64,000 nucleotides of DNA from Microstegium vimineum (lineage: Eukaryota > Streptophyta > Magnoliopsida > Poales > Poaceae): assembly GCA_022036555.1 (NCBI GenBank), contig CM039133.1, positions 9,641,894-9,705,893 on the forward strand. The letters run 5' to 3'. The position numbers and the translations under genes were made by a program. Below, piece by piece: positions 12,466 through 24,104 of the stretch (its first letter is position 1; each line of letters starts with the position of its first letter). A model generated the notes under the pieces. That model was given only the letters and a program-made list of their open reading frames with translations. It was not told the DNA's origin and did not search any database.

Positions 12466-15376
12466 TGTAACACCCGAAAATTTGCATTCTTCGAAATAGA
12501 CTAAAAATGGATTATTGCATTTTTGGTGGACATTATAACATAGGGAAAATATATAAAGATTTCATAAAATAAAAATTATCACCAGTAGAAACATTTTTGT
12601 TGCATTCATGTTGCTGCATAGTGTTTTGTATTGTTTGGTATTTTCAAATTCAAACTAGAAATTCAAAAGTGTTTTGAAAATGGTTTGGAAACTCAAGAAA
12701 TAAAAAGAAAAAGGAATTTTTTCTCTCCCTCTCCCTCCCTTACTCCTTTCTGGCCCGAAGGCGTGTTTCCCCCGGCCCAGCTCCCAGCCCCGCAGGCCTC
12801 CTCCTCCCCCTCTCTTTTGCCGCATGGCCTTTGCCCCGGCCCAGCTTCCCCCTCTCGCACCGCACGCGCATCTGGGTTGTTCTGCCACCGACAGGTGGGA
12901 CCCACCTGGCAGTCTCCCGCACCGCCTTCCTTTCTTCCTCCACCCTCCCTTTCCTTCCCCACGCGACGGCGCCGTCCATCTGCCGAGCGCGGATCCCCGC
13001 TCAAATCCTCCCCTTCCTTCCCTGCGGAGCACCCCGGGCTATAAAAGCCGAGGCCCCACACCCCACCGCCTGCATCCGACCTCCTCCAGGCACCACCGAG
13101 CCACCAGAGCCGTCACCACCGCCAAGCATAGAGCCACCACACCACCAGAGCCTCTGCGTTGCCGAGCTTCTCTGCGCCGTCCGACTGCTTCCCGAGCTTC
13201 GCGTGGTGGTAAGAGAGCCCCGAGGAGCTCGCTATTCCCCTCCACCCTCTCTGTTTCGCTCGCACGGCTCTTCTCCGCGTCCGCCGGCGTGACCGAGCCG
13301 TTGTACCGCGGGCACCACCGCACGAGGCGTCCAATCGGTTTAACCGACCCCGCAGGGGTGTTCGCCATCTCCCCCTCTCTCTTCCTGTCCTTTTTGCGCA
13401 GAGAATCGTATACGGAATTGACGGATTGCATCGTGCCGCCGCACTCCGGCCATGGCGCCGCCGCGTTCCTTTTCTGCTCCGGCCAGAAGCGCCACCCTCT
13501 CCCCCCCGATCTAATCTCATCCATCCGTCTTGGATCGGAGGGCTATCAGAACCCGATACCCCTTCGGTCGGCCCTTTTGCTAAAAGAACCCCGCCCCTTT
13601 TTAAGTCATAACCCGCAGTCCCTTAGCGTCTTTCTCCTTTACGTTTTCAGTTCTGGAAAGCATACTCCCTTTCGGTTTTGTTTTATTTCGAAAATTAAAT
13701 AGAAAACCCTAATTACAGAATTGCCACTCATATTCAAATGCTTATTAAATGTTCATTTTAACTCCGATTTCACCCATTCAAATTTCGTTAGGATCGTATC
13801 AACGTAATCTACGTGTTAGTTAGTTCATAGTTCATGTTAGACAACTTTTAAAAATATTTAATCACTCAATCTCTTTTAATCTCTGGTTCAAACTATAGAA
13901 CTTGATTAGGTCATATCTTCTTCGTTATAGCTCCGTTTTTCGTGATTCAAACGTCAATGTGATCGTAGTGAGACATAGATTAGTTTTATAAACTTTTAAT
14001 CTTGTTTTATTATGTTTGGTGTACTATTCTAATCTATAGCCTTTGTTTGTTTGCATGATATGTCCCGGTATGATTGTATGTGATGTGGTGATCGAGTATA
14101 GACGGTGAGCAGTACGTGGGTGACCAGGAGGTTTTCTTTGAGCAGGAGCAGCAGGAACCTTTTTAGCAAGGCAAGTATTATATGGGATCTTCCTTGATGT
14201 CCTATTCATGATGTTTTTAAATCAAATCATATGCATGTGTCCAATTTTGTTACCATAGAGTTTACCTAGAATTGTTACCTTGAACCTTGAAATCCTACGG
14301 GTTATCTGTGCATATGGGTAGTTATTGCTAGCGCTCCATTAAATAAGCATGATCTTGAATGTTGATTAATGACTATATGAAATGATAAAGTAAAACTTGA
14401 CTTTTTAGCAACATGGATTTAGGATCCTATCTGTCAGCAAAAGCTGGGACATACAGTACAACCATGAGAGCTACATGGCTCTGCCTTTAGTTCGGTACTA
14501 GGGTCACTCTCTCGCATGCGGCAGTTCACAAAAGTTGCCATTGACGAGCGGTTGCGGGGTACGGCCGGAGTGGCTACCGCTGCACGCGTGTACCATCGAG
14601 GGGTCCCCGTATACCCCTTGCCCGTGGATCCGTAGTGTCTGTGGTATGTCAGCGAGCCCCTCTGAAAGACTTCATAGTGTACCCTGCCCGCTCACCTCGG
14701 CAGTATTTTGGGAGTTATAAACCCGGGCATATGGGTAACACGACTCATGGGTAAAGTGTACAACCTCTGCAGAGTGTTAAAAACTGATATATCAGCCGTG
14801 CTCACGGACACGAGCGGCCTGGAAAACTCACAGAAAACTTTGTTTACTTGTTGTTTATCATTATGAATCATTTTATCTTGATATCATGTTAATTGTTCAT
14901 TTGTTTATATAATCATGCAGTTTAATTTGGGGGCTTAAGCATAACCTTTAATTTATCATTTGTAAAGTTTTGTTACAAATTAAAAATGCTTACCGCAGTA
15001 AACCATGCCATACCTTTTGAGCCTCATGAACCCCATATATACTTGTTGAGTACTAGAAGTACTTACGCTTGTTTATTCTTTTCTATATTTGGATAAAAAT
15101 CCCGGATGGGTACCAGATTACCAGAGTTATGAGGAGTATCCTGAGGATTAATAGGTTTGGAGTCAACCAGTTGACGTCCCTGTGCGATGGAGCTTCGCGG
15201 GAGTTATCTTTTATTTCCGCTGTTATGTAATAGACTTTAATTAGATATTTATCCGCTATGTAATAAACACCTGTAATGGTACATTTTTGATAATTTGTCG
15301 GCTTATGTGTGTGACTGATCTCTGGGCACACATATGATTTATGCATCCCATTTTGTCTTTAAAACTGGGTGTGACA
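12466..15376 (+). repeat. 5' LTR of the chromovirus
   Basis: The 2,911-bp LTR runs from TGTAACACCC to GGGTGTGACA and is followed three bases later by the primer-binding site. Its start recurs at 35953. It contains a GC-rich middle (12720-13600) with long but meaningless open frames; a TATA-like tataaaag lies at about 13040. Confidence 0.9.
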
Positions 15377-15379
15377 GAT

Positions 15380-15391
15380 TGGTATCAAAGC
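15380..15391 (+). other. Primer-binding site, initiator-tRNA-Met type
   Basis: TGGTATCAAAGC lies three bases after the 5' LTR. It matches the usual plant initiator-methionine primer site (TGGTATCAGAGC) except at one position. This supports the LTR boundary and the plus orientation. Confidence 0.8.
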
Positions 15392-15726
15392 CTGGTTGAC
15401 TGTAGGACGCAAGCCTAGTTAGAAATGGTTCTTAGGAATGCTCTTTTCGTGCTTGTATACCTTGTTATTATTTGCTAAAACTATTACTCATCTCAAAATT
15501 ATGTTATCTTGATTCTAACTTAATTCTCATCTTTGCTTTTCTATAGATGGCCCGCAACAAGCAGACTGCTCCAAAGTCCACTCGTCCCCCACCGAAGTAC
15601 GCACCAATGGAGCCCCGCGAGAATGAAGAAGAAGAAGTCCAAGAAGTGAGCTCAGGAGACAGCCGCTCCAAGACTCCCTCTGATGACAACAGCCGCTCCA
15701 GGACTCCTTCTGGTGGTTCAGAAGCT

Positions 15727-16419
15727 TGAAGAACTCGTAGATAAACTAAGACTAATGCAATAAAAGGGTAAATTGCGGTAAAAGTAATAAGAGTAATTGA
15801 TTTGTTTGATAGATTGATCGTTTTTTTTCTCACGGCCCCTAGGTACATATTTATACTCTAGCAATAGGAGTTGTAAACAAACACGACTCGTACCTTTCCA
15901 AAACAAACTCCTACTTTAAAGGAAACAACTGACTCGCGCAGGAGTCGGACCCAAATAACAATATTATTTTCCTAAACAAATACCTTTATTTTTAAGGAAA
16001 CAAAACGACTCGTGCAAGAGTCGAACTCAAACTGACATAACAATACTGGTATAAAAATCACCAGTTTCCTTATCCATCTCCTTCACGATGAAACTTTCCA
16101 CCGGCAGACTCCTTCAATCCGCAGCTTCCTTCTATCGCTATCGGTAGCCTTCCGCTGACGTCAACCGCCACGTTACCCTGTGTCCATCGGCACTCCATGC
16201 CCATCGGCATCGGCAATACTTCCCAATCGGCAACCTTCACTTCCATCGGTAACATCCTTATCAGCAATATCCCTATCGGCAAGAAACGTCCAGCTTCCAT
16301 CGGTAACAAACTTGTCCTTTTCGCAGCATTTACCTTCATCGGTAATATTGACCGATGACTTCCCGATGCCGATGGCAAGTCTTAGCTCATTTGACACATG
16401 CCGAAAAACGGTGTCAACA
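15727..16419 (-). repeat. LTR copy 1 (3' LTR) of the Tat element
   Basis: This ~693-bp LTR is nearly identical to 27437-28130. On the minus strand it starts TGTTGACACCG at 16419. It is rich in the motif ATCGGCA/TGCCGAT (about six copies in 16185-16375). Confidence 0.85.
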
Positions 16420-16816
16420 CATGCCCCCCAATTTCGGAGTGTAAAATATTTTACGTGCCGAAATTTTCTACTGTAACTATTCCCTCTAAGATAACTGCAT
16501 GACTTCCTCGATTACCACGCGTAAAAATCACAATTTATTAACAAAATTCCGCGACTGCAGTACGAACAGTTGTAAGTCCAGTCATATCTCCTTGATTGCG
16601 GTGCATACCTCTTTACATTCCTGCTCAGTGTGAAGAAAATTCCAAAATACCCCTGACCAGGCTTATAAAAGTCACCATCATCTAATCTGTTTTTACCCTG
16701 AGCCTACTTTTACTTTTACCTGCCCTCGTCTTCAACCTCGGCGGCGACTCCGGCGGTGACTCCGAAGAACAGCTCCTTTAAGCAGAGAACAAATCGCAAA
16801 GATCCCCCCAGCTCCA

Positions 16817-19800
16817 ATGGTGATCCAGTTCGACATCCCCAAGGTAAATCTGCTTCCTCCTCATTTTACCTTCCGCAAGTTCTTTTTCCGTATCAATTTC
16901 GTAATCTCTTCTCCCCTTTCTTTCTTTGATTTTTTCTGAAACTTAGGAATTGTACAACAAGGTAGTAATCCCCATTGAGCAATACAATTTCAACTGCCTA
17001 GGCCCAATGGGAAATCCTGACCCCACCAATCTGATTAATGCCGAGACCAACCGCATCCCTTTCAGATTCGAGTGCTTTAGCCTAGGGTTATGGAAAGACG
17101 CCTTCCGTTCATGGCCTAGACCTACCAAGGGAATGAAGAACTAGCATCTTAGAGTAATTAGAACACAGCAAGTTTACTAGTCAGAGCGTAACCTAGATCA
17201 GTGCATCAGGCTCTCCATTGCCGATATGGAGAAAAATGAGAATATGATGATGGTGGCTTCTTATTTCTGGTCCGATACAATGAATGTCTTTTTATTCAGA
17301 CATGGACCGGCCACTCCCACTCTTGCCGATGTGCATATGCTTACCGGCCTCAATGTTTCCTCTGTCGATATCCCCGCCTTGTTCAATAGGAAGGCTGAGT
17401 ATAAAGTGAACACGCGCAATATCGGCGGCTGGACCGGTTACATCCAGGAATATCAAAAAACTGGATCGGTAGGTCAGAGGGAGCACGCCATCTTTCTGAA
17501 TATGTGGCTAGAAAAATTTATCTTCTGTGGCAGAGCAGTCGGACCTACCACCATGCATCTCCCCGCAGCAGAACTTCTTGCCGATGGAACAAGACTCCCT
17601 CTCGGCCGATACCTCCTTGGATCGGTATACCATCTCCTGCAACAAGTGTCCAAGAAACTATTGCTAGGTGAGTCCATCGGCAACCTTGGAGGTCCTTGGT
17701 GGTTCGTGAATATGTGGTTGAACGCACACATGTACAAGGTCCTTCAATTTGATCTGTTCAATCAGCAATTCCCAAGGGATATATCGGAAGATTATGTATA
17801 TGAGGATGATGAATCGGCAACTCGCCCCCCACTCAATTTTGGGGAAGCCATCATAGTGCTACCAGGAATCGATGCCAATGCAGATCAATTCGGTAGATTC
17901 TTCCAAAAGTTTTACTGTGGAGTCCCTGTCACAGAACGGCTTTGGTGGCCCTATGTTGACGAGAATAACCAAGTCCCTCTGTTGTTCAATCTTACCGATT
18001 GGAACGTGCCTCAGAATGAAGTAATCATGAAGGCCAGCATTGTTCCTCGAGCTATTCCAGTTAACATTTTCAGAACTAGGAAGAATGCTCCTCCATCCTT
18101 TGAGTTCTATTACCCATCGGCAGCGGCAAGACAACTGGCATTTGGCCAATTACCGATCAAGCTCTGCTACGCCAAGGTGATAAAATCAAGACAAATCATC
18201 TCCAGCGCCATGGACTGGAACAAGGTTGTCAATCTCCCTCCCGATGCCGATACATTAGACATCAACCTATCCTCCTGGGCACCAACATCTTTCATTACGG
18301 AGGAATACAAATTTTGGTGGCAAGAATGGAGAAATCAAATGTTCGCCAAGTCATCGACCCACTATCGGCATTTGATTGATGTCAATTACGTCATTCCCGA
18401 TGATGCAGTAAGTTTTTATTCCAATACATTTCTTATTATTTACCCCTATCATCGGTATCTGACCTTCTTTTGCCTAATAGGTTGACGATCAAATCCCCAA
18501 AATCAGCAAGAGTGGCAAGCCCTTCCGCCTTCGAGTGATGAGTCATGTATCAATCATCGGCAACAATGCCCCTACACTGGCTGCCTTCATTCCTCAGAGG
18601 GTACCTAAGGTCACTCTCAAACCCAAGCAGACGCCTGCAAAGACCATTGCTACTCCATTGGCTGCTGTTGCCATCTTGGCGCGAGCTTTCGCAGTAAGTT
18701 TTACTTTTACTTATACCGATCATAAACTGCTCATCGGCAATATTATACTTAACGTGACTTGCACCGAATATTTTTCAGGCAGCGAGGTCATCGGCAGCTG
18801 CTCCAGACGTACAAGCTTCTCCAACTCCTGCTGCCGATGCCCCCCAGGCTTCTCAACCAAAACGGGCTGGTTCTCCAACCGCTGCTCCGAAGAAGAAACG
18901 CCTGAGGCAGGCCACTTCAGTTGCATCACCAACCCCCGCTGATGTACCAATGACAGAACCATCATCGGCGTCTATTCACGATCATCCACTGAACGACATC
19001 TCCGACCAGGAGACAACACCAGCGCCTACTGTGACAGCGGAGGCGACATCAGTATCGGTACCAGCATCTACACCGGATGAAAATCCGGACCAGAGGACGG
19101 CATCACCGCCACAGGAGCCATCCACTGCAGCAGAGACAGCACCGACTGCTCCTCCTACGGAGTGTGTTCATCGGCAACTGTTGCCGATCTCCAGGATGAG
19201 GCCATACCAGCCAACTTTCCAAGTCCTGGGCAAGAAATCCGCTTCAAGATGGTAAGCCGATTATCTAAAAACTTACGGTATAAACTTATGATCGGCAAAT
19301 TTTAACTTTCTTCTTTTTAGGCCCAAGACTCCCCCGATAGCTTGTTCTCCTTCGGCGTCAACCTCCCTAACGAAGACGAAGACAGAGAAGATTCTACTCC
19401 AACAAATAGCTTGTTCTCTTTCGTCGTCAACCTTCCTGATGAAGACGAAGACGAAGAAAGTTCCGCTCCAACTTTATCGGCAGATGTCAAACTCAAGCTT
19501 GAAACATTACTATCTTTACTGCAACAAGACACATCCCATCTCGTCCAAGACTCGACTGCAGTAAAGATAGCTTTTAAAGACATCCAAGGTCACTTGTCTG
19601 CCGATACAGAAGAAACACTCTTCCAGGCAGCGTTTCTTGAGAGCAAGCAACTTCAGTATCAAAGACTGTCTCGTCGCATAGCTGATAGGACTGCTCAATC
19701 ACAGCTTGAAGAGGAAATGCTCAAGTTCAAGCAAGTTGTCGATGAGAAGCACAAAGGCATCGGCCATCTAGAAGCTTCTGGCATCACTCTTGAGCAAGAA

Positions 19801-20070
19801 ATCGTCCATTTATCGGCAAGAAGGGAAGAGTTACTGGCTGAACTGCAAAAAGTCGATGAAGCCCTGAATGTGGCTAGCCAAAAGAAAGCCCAACTGCCTG
19901 ATGCCATTAAAGCCCTGCAACAAGAAAGGGACATAAACGCCCAACAAGCTATTCTTCTGAAGAAGAAAATCAAGCCAGTTGGAGGGTCTGCCGATGATGA
20001 TGTCAGGGAAATGGAGGAAATAGAGCAAATTCGCCTGCGTGCGATATCAGCCATTCAATCTTTGTTGTAA
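16817..20070 (+). pseudogene. Plant-mobile-domain-like accessory gene carried antisense in the Tat element
   Basis: Predicted exons are 16817-16843, 16947-18407, 18481-18693, 18779-19252 and 19321-20070, with GT/AG introns. The ~420-aa second exon (SYFWSDTMNVFLFRHGPATPTLADVHMLTGL, shown here in two parts: SYFWSDTMNVFLF, RHGPATPTLADVHMLTGL) resembles the plant mobile domain (PMD) of MAIL1/MAIN-type proteins and of some transposons. A Pro/Ala/Thr-rich linker with a basic PKKKRLR cluster (possible nuclear signal) follows, then acidic repeats (LPNEDEDRED / LPDEDEDEES) and a C-terminal coiled coil. Breaks: TAG at 17142-17144, TAG near 17177 where the duplicated fragment at 28805 reads TGG, and a probable frameshift near 19150. 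It runs opposite to gag-pol. PMD assignment is by resemblance only. Confidence 0.65.
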
Positions 20071-20347
20071 CTCATCATATCGGTAAGTGTAACAATGATA
20101 CTTGATTTTGCTTTGTAATATAACGCCAGTACGTTTTTTACCGATGTCATATAACTTATTCTCATCGGCATTCGAACGGGTACTTTATGCGTCTACCCAA
20201 ATACTAGGGTAATATTTCTTCAAGTATTTACCGTTGATTGCTCTGGAAAATGCAACTCCTTCGAGAGTTTCCAAAATATAGGCATTACCAGGAGCAGACT
20301 GTTTTATCCGATAAGGACCTTCCCAGTTAGGGGACCATTTTCCAAAC
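20071..20347. other. Region between accessory gene and pol end of the Tat element
   Basis: The convergent ends of the plus-strand accessory gene and minus-strand pol meet here. An open minus frame at 20185-20367 (GLRVSKFGKWSPNWEGPYRI..) looks like the C-terminal end of the integrase polyprotein, displaced by a frameshift near 20360. Confidence 0.5.
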
Positions 20348-23300
20348 TTAGAAACTCTTAGTCCCAATCGGTAAAATCAATTTCCATACCAGATCACCAT
20401 CGGCAAATTCCTTCAACTTTACTTTCTTGTCATACCATCTGGCAATTCTTCTCTTATTCTCCTCAATGCTAATCAAAGCCCTCAACCGATGACTTGCTAA
20501 GTCTTCTAACTCATCCTTCATGAGAGTATCATACTCATCGGCTGTTAATTGATCTTGAGAAAACAATCGCCTAGAACCAGCATCGTGTCCATAGACTAAT
20601 TGATATGGCGAAACTTTGGTTGCACCATGACATGTCATCCGATACGACCATAAGGCTTCATTTAATACTATATGCCACCTTCTAGGGTTTTCTTCAATCT
20701 TGCGTTTGATAAGCTTAATAACTCCTTTATTAGTTGCTTCAGCCTGACCGTTAGCTTGAGCATAATAAGGAGAAGAATTCAATACCTTGAACCCCATACT
20801 AGCAGCAAATTCATCAAACTCTCCCGATGTGAACATGGTCCCTTGATCAGTAGTAATAGTTTGAGGAATACCGAATCGGTAAACAATGTGTTCTTTTACA
20901 AAATCCACCATGTTTGCCGATGTCACCCTCTTCAAAGGAATCGCTTCAACCCATTTCGTAATGTAATCGGTAGCAACAAGTATAAACTTATGCCCCTTGC
21001 TTGACGGTGGATAAATTTGGCCGATAAAATCAATAGCCCATCCTCTAAACGGCCAAGGCTTGATTATAGGATTCATTGCCGATGCAGGTGCCCTCTGTAC
21101 ATTACCAAACTTCTGACAATTCTGGCACCCTTTAAAATAGTTGAAGCAATCTTCAAGAATTGTCGGCCAATAATATCCATTTCGCCTAATCATCCACTTC
21201 ATCTTGAATGCCGATTGATGTGCTCCACACACACCCTCATGGATCTCGCCCATCAATTCTTTTGATTCCTCCTTACCAAGGCATCTGAGTAAAACTCCAT
21301 CAATCGTTCGATAATACAATTCATTATCAAGGAGCACATACTTGGTAGCTTGGAACCTTAGACGTCTTTCAACTTTCTTGGACGGATCTCTTAAGTAATC
21401 AGCAATTTCTTTTCTCCAGTCATCGGCAACCATTACCGATGTCATGACTTCTTGAATCGGTTGATATCCTGAAGCATTCTGTGCTAACCAATTGGCCTCT
21501 TCATTATGCAACCTAGGAATGTGCTCAAGGCGGTACTCTTTGAATTCTTTCAATAACCGTAAGCACTTCTCATGGTGTGCAATCAACACTTCACTTCGGC
21601 ACTCATATACCCCAGTCAATTGATTGATCACCAACATAGAATCGCCAAAGATTTCAACGGCATCGGCACGCACTTCCCTGAGTAATTCCAACCCTTTTAT
21701 TAAAGCTTGATATTCAGCCTGATTGTTTGTTGACGTAGCGACAACCGACAACGAGATCTCATACTTCCGTCCCTGGGTGAAATTAAGAGAACACCGATAC
21801 CTGCCCCCTCTTTGCATGTAGACCCATCAAAGAACAAAGTCCAAGGAGCAATATCTACAGAGCTTACCACATTGCAATGCTGAGTAACAAAATCGGCCAT
21901 CACCTGACCCTTAACTGCCTTAGCCGATTCATATTTCAGATCAAACTCTGAAAGTGCCAAAATCCACTTGCCGATTCTCCCACTTAATATCGGCATCGAC
22001 AGCATATACTTAACCACATAATCTTTGCAGATAACAGTGCATTCAGCCGACAATAAATAATGTCTCAATTTTATGCAAGAGAAATATAAACATAAACACA
22101 ATTTCTCTATGCCCGAATACCTGGTTTCAACATCCACTAACCTTCTGCTTAAATAGTATATTACACGTTCTTTCCCTTCAAATTCTTGAATTAAGGCTGA
22201 TCCTATAACACCATCATCGGCAGACAAATACAACCTGAAAGGCTTCCCGTGTTGAGGTGGAACCAAGACTGGAGGGTTTACCAAATATTTCTTGATCTCC
22301 TCCAAGACTAACTGTTGTTCTTCTTTCCATGTAAACTCTTGATCGGCTTTCAGCTTTAACAATGGACTAAAAGATTTAATCTTACCAGACAAGTTGGATA
22401 TAAATCTTCTAATGAAGTTAATCTTGCCGATCAAGGATTGCAGCTCAGTCTTGCTTGTAGGGGCAACCACCTTATTGATTGCATCAATAGATTTTATGCC
22501 GATCTCGATGCCTCTCTGATGCACCATAAAACCCAAAAATTGGTCTGCCGATACACCAAAAGCACACTTGTTAGGATTCATCTTCAACCCATGCTCCCTT
22601 GTGCATTCCTGGATTTTTCGCAAATCGGCAAGATGTTTCTCAAAATTTTTAGACTTGACCACCACATCATCAATATAGATTTCAACTAGCGTGCCGATAT
22701 ACTTATGAAAGATAAAATTCATTGCTCTTTGATAAGTAGCACCGGCATTCTTCAAGCCAAAAGTCATTACGACCCACTCGAACAAACCAACATGACCTGG
22801 ACATCTGAAAGCAGTTTTGGATATGTCTTCTTCAGCCATAAATATTTGATTATATCTAGCATTACCATCCATCAAGCTAATGATTTGATGTCCAGCAGCA
22901 GCAACAATCAGCAGATCGGCAACGGGCATCGGGTAACCATCCATCGGCATAGCCTTGTTGAGATTCCTGAAATCAATACAAACACGAAGTTTTCCATTTT
23001 TCTTATACACAGGAACCACGTTAGAAATCCATTCGGCATATCGACATTGCCGAATAAATCTAGCTTCAATTAACTTCGTAATTTCAGCTTTAATATCGGG
23101 TAGAATAGTAGGATTGCATCGGCGCGCAGGTTGCCGATGTGGATGGAAACCAGACTTGATAGGTAACCGATGTTCAACTATCGATCTGTCTAAACCAGGC
23201 ATTTCCGTATAATCCCAAGCAAAACAATCTCTATATTCCTTTAACAAATTAGTTAACTGTTGTTTACATCGGGAATCTAACTTAGCACTAATAAAAGTGG

Positions 23301-23397
23301 GCCTATGTTTACTACCATCGCCGATGTCTATCTCAAGTAAATCATTGGCGGACGTGAAGCTCTGTCCTAGCTTTCCATCATCAGCGAACCGATCCAT
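20348..23397 (-). pseudogene. Tat-element pol: reverse transcriptase, RNase H, second RNase H, integrase
   Basis: From the ATG at 23397 downward: RT (VCIDFRNLNKA, catalytic YIDDVVVKS), RNase H (FRLYLSADDGVIGSALIQ, YLSRRLV), then a second, archaeal-type RNase H starting WTLFFDGSTCKEGAGIGVLL. A 1-nt frame change near 21770 moves the reading to the frame ending at 20348 (STNNQAEYQALIKGLELL). Integrase follows with the zinc finger (H..CQNCQKF), catalytic Asp in WAIDFIG, Asp in TTDQGTMF and Glu in NGQAEATNKG. The RT and integrase catalytic residues are present, but the frameshift in the second RNase H should prevent a full product unless it is a sequencing error. Ordinary retrotransposition functions: copying RNA to DNA and integrating it. 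Confidence 0.9.
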
Positions 23398-24053
23398 TAA
23401 AACTCTTCTTCAGGACCGACTGCTTGGATTGGTGTGATGCGGTAATCAGCAACTTTGAGGAACTCCGTGTCCCAAGCTTCACCTGATATGCACCAGGTTT
23501 GCTCATAAGTCTCCGATTCTGCCGACGCAACGATCGATGGGGCTTCACTTCGGACGACTTCAATTTTGTCTCCGACCCACTCCACAAGGCTCTGATGCAT
23601 GGTGGAAGGAATACAGCAATTGGCATGGATCCAATCCCTTCCTAGGAGCAAGTTGTAGGTGCCTTTGCCACTGATTACAAAAAATGTCGTCGGCAAAGTT
23701 TTGCTGCCGATGGTTAATTCAACACATACGGCTCCCATGACTGGTGACACATTGCCTTCAAAGTCCTTGAGCTTCATGTCCGTTTTTACTAAGTCTCGGT
23801 CGCCTTTTCCAAGCTTCCTGAACATGACATACGGCATTATGTTGATTGACGCCCCACCATCCAACAACATCTTTGTTACAGGCTGTCCATCCACTTTGCC
23901 CTTAACAAACAGGGCCCTCAGGTGCTGCCTTTCATCATCGGCAGGCTTCTCAAAGACAGTTGCCATCGGATCTAAGACCAATTGCGCCATCTCTGCAGCT
24001 TCTTCATCATCGCTGACAGGCGCCATGAACTCCATCGGCAATATGACGACCAT
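23397..24053 (-). pseudogene. Tat-element aspartic protease region
   Basis: The ~218-aa frame contains the retropepsin-like motif LLDGGASINIMP (Asp as catalytic residue) and the downstream LLLGRDWIHAN signature typical of Gypsy proteases. It would cleave the Gag-Pol polyprotein. The frame closes with TAA at 23397-23399, overlapping the ATG-like start of the RT frame; the join lies in a T run, so it may be a 1-nt deletion rather than a real boundary. Confidence 0.85.
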
Positions 24054-24104
24054 ATTAATTTCCGCCGATGGATCTCTATCCTTGCGCTTCGGCCTCCACT
24101 GCTT

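Noticed and set aside
12631..13702. 292-aa and 153-aa frames in the chromovirus 5' LTR
   Set aside because: Inside the LTR, low-complexity Pro/Ser/Arg, and not supported by the matching part of the 3' LTR, which is truncated.
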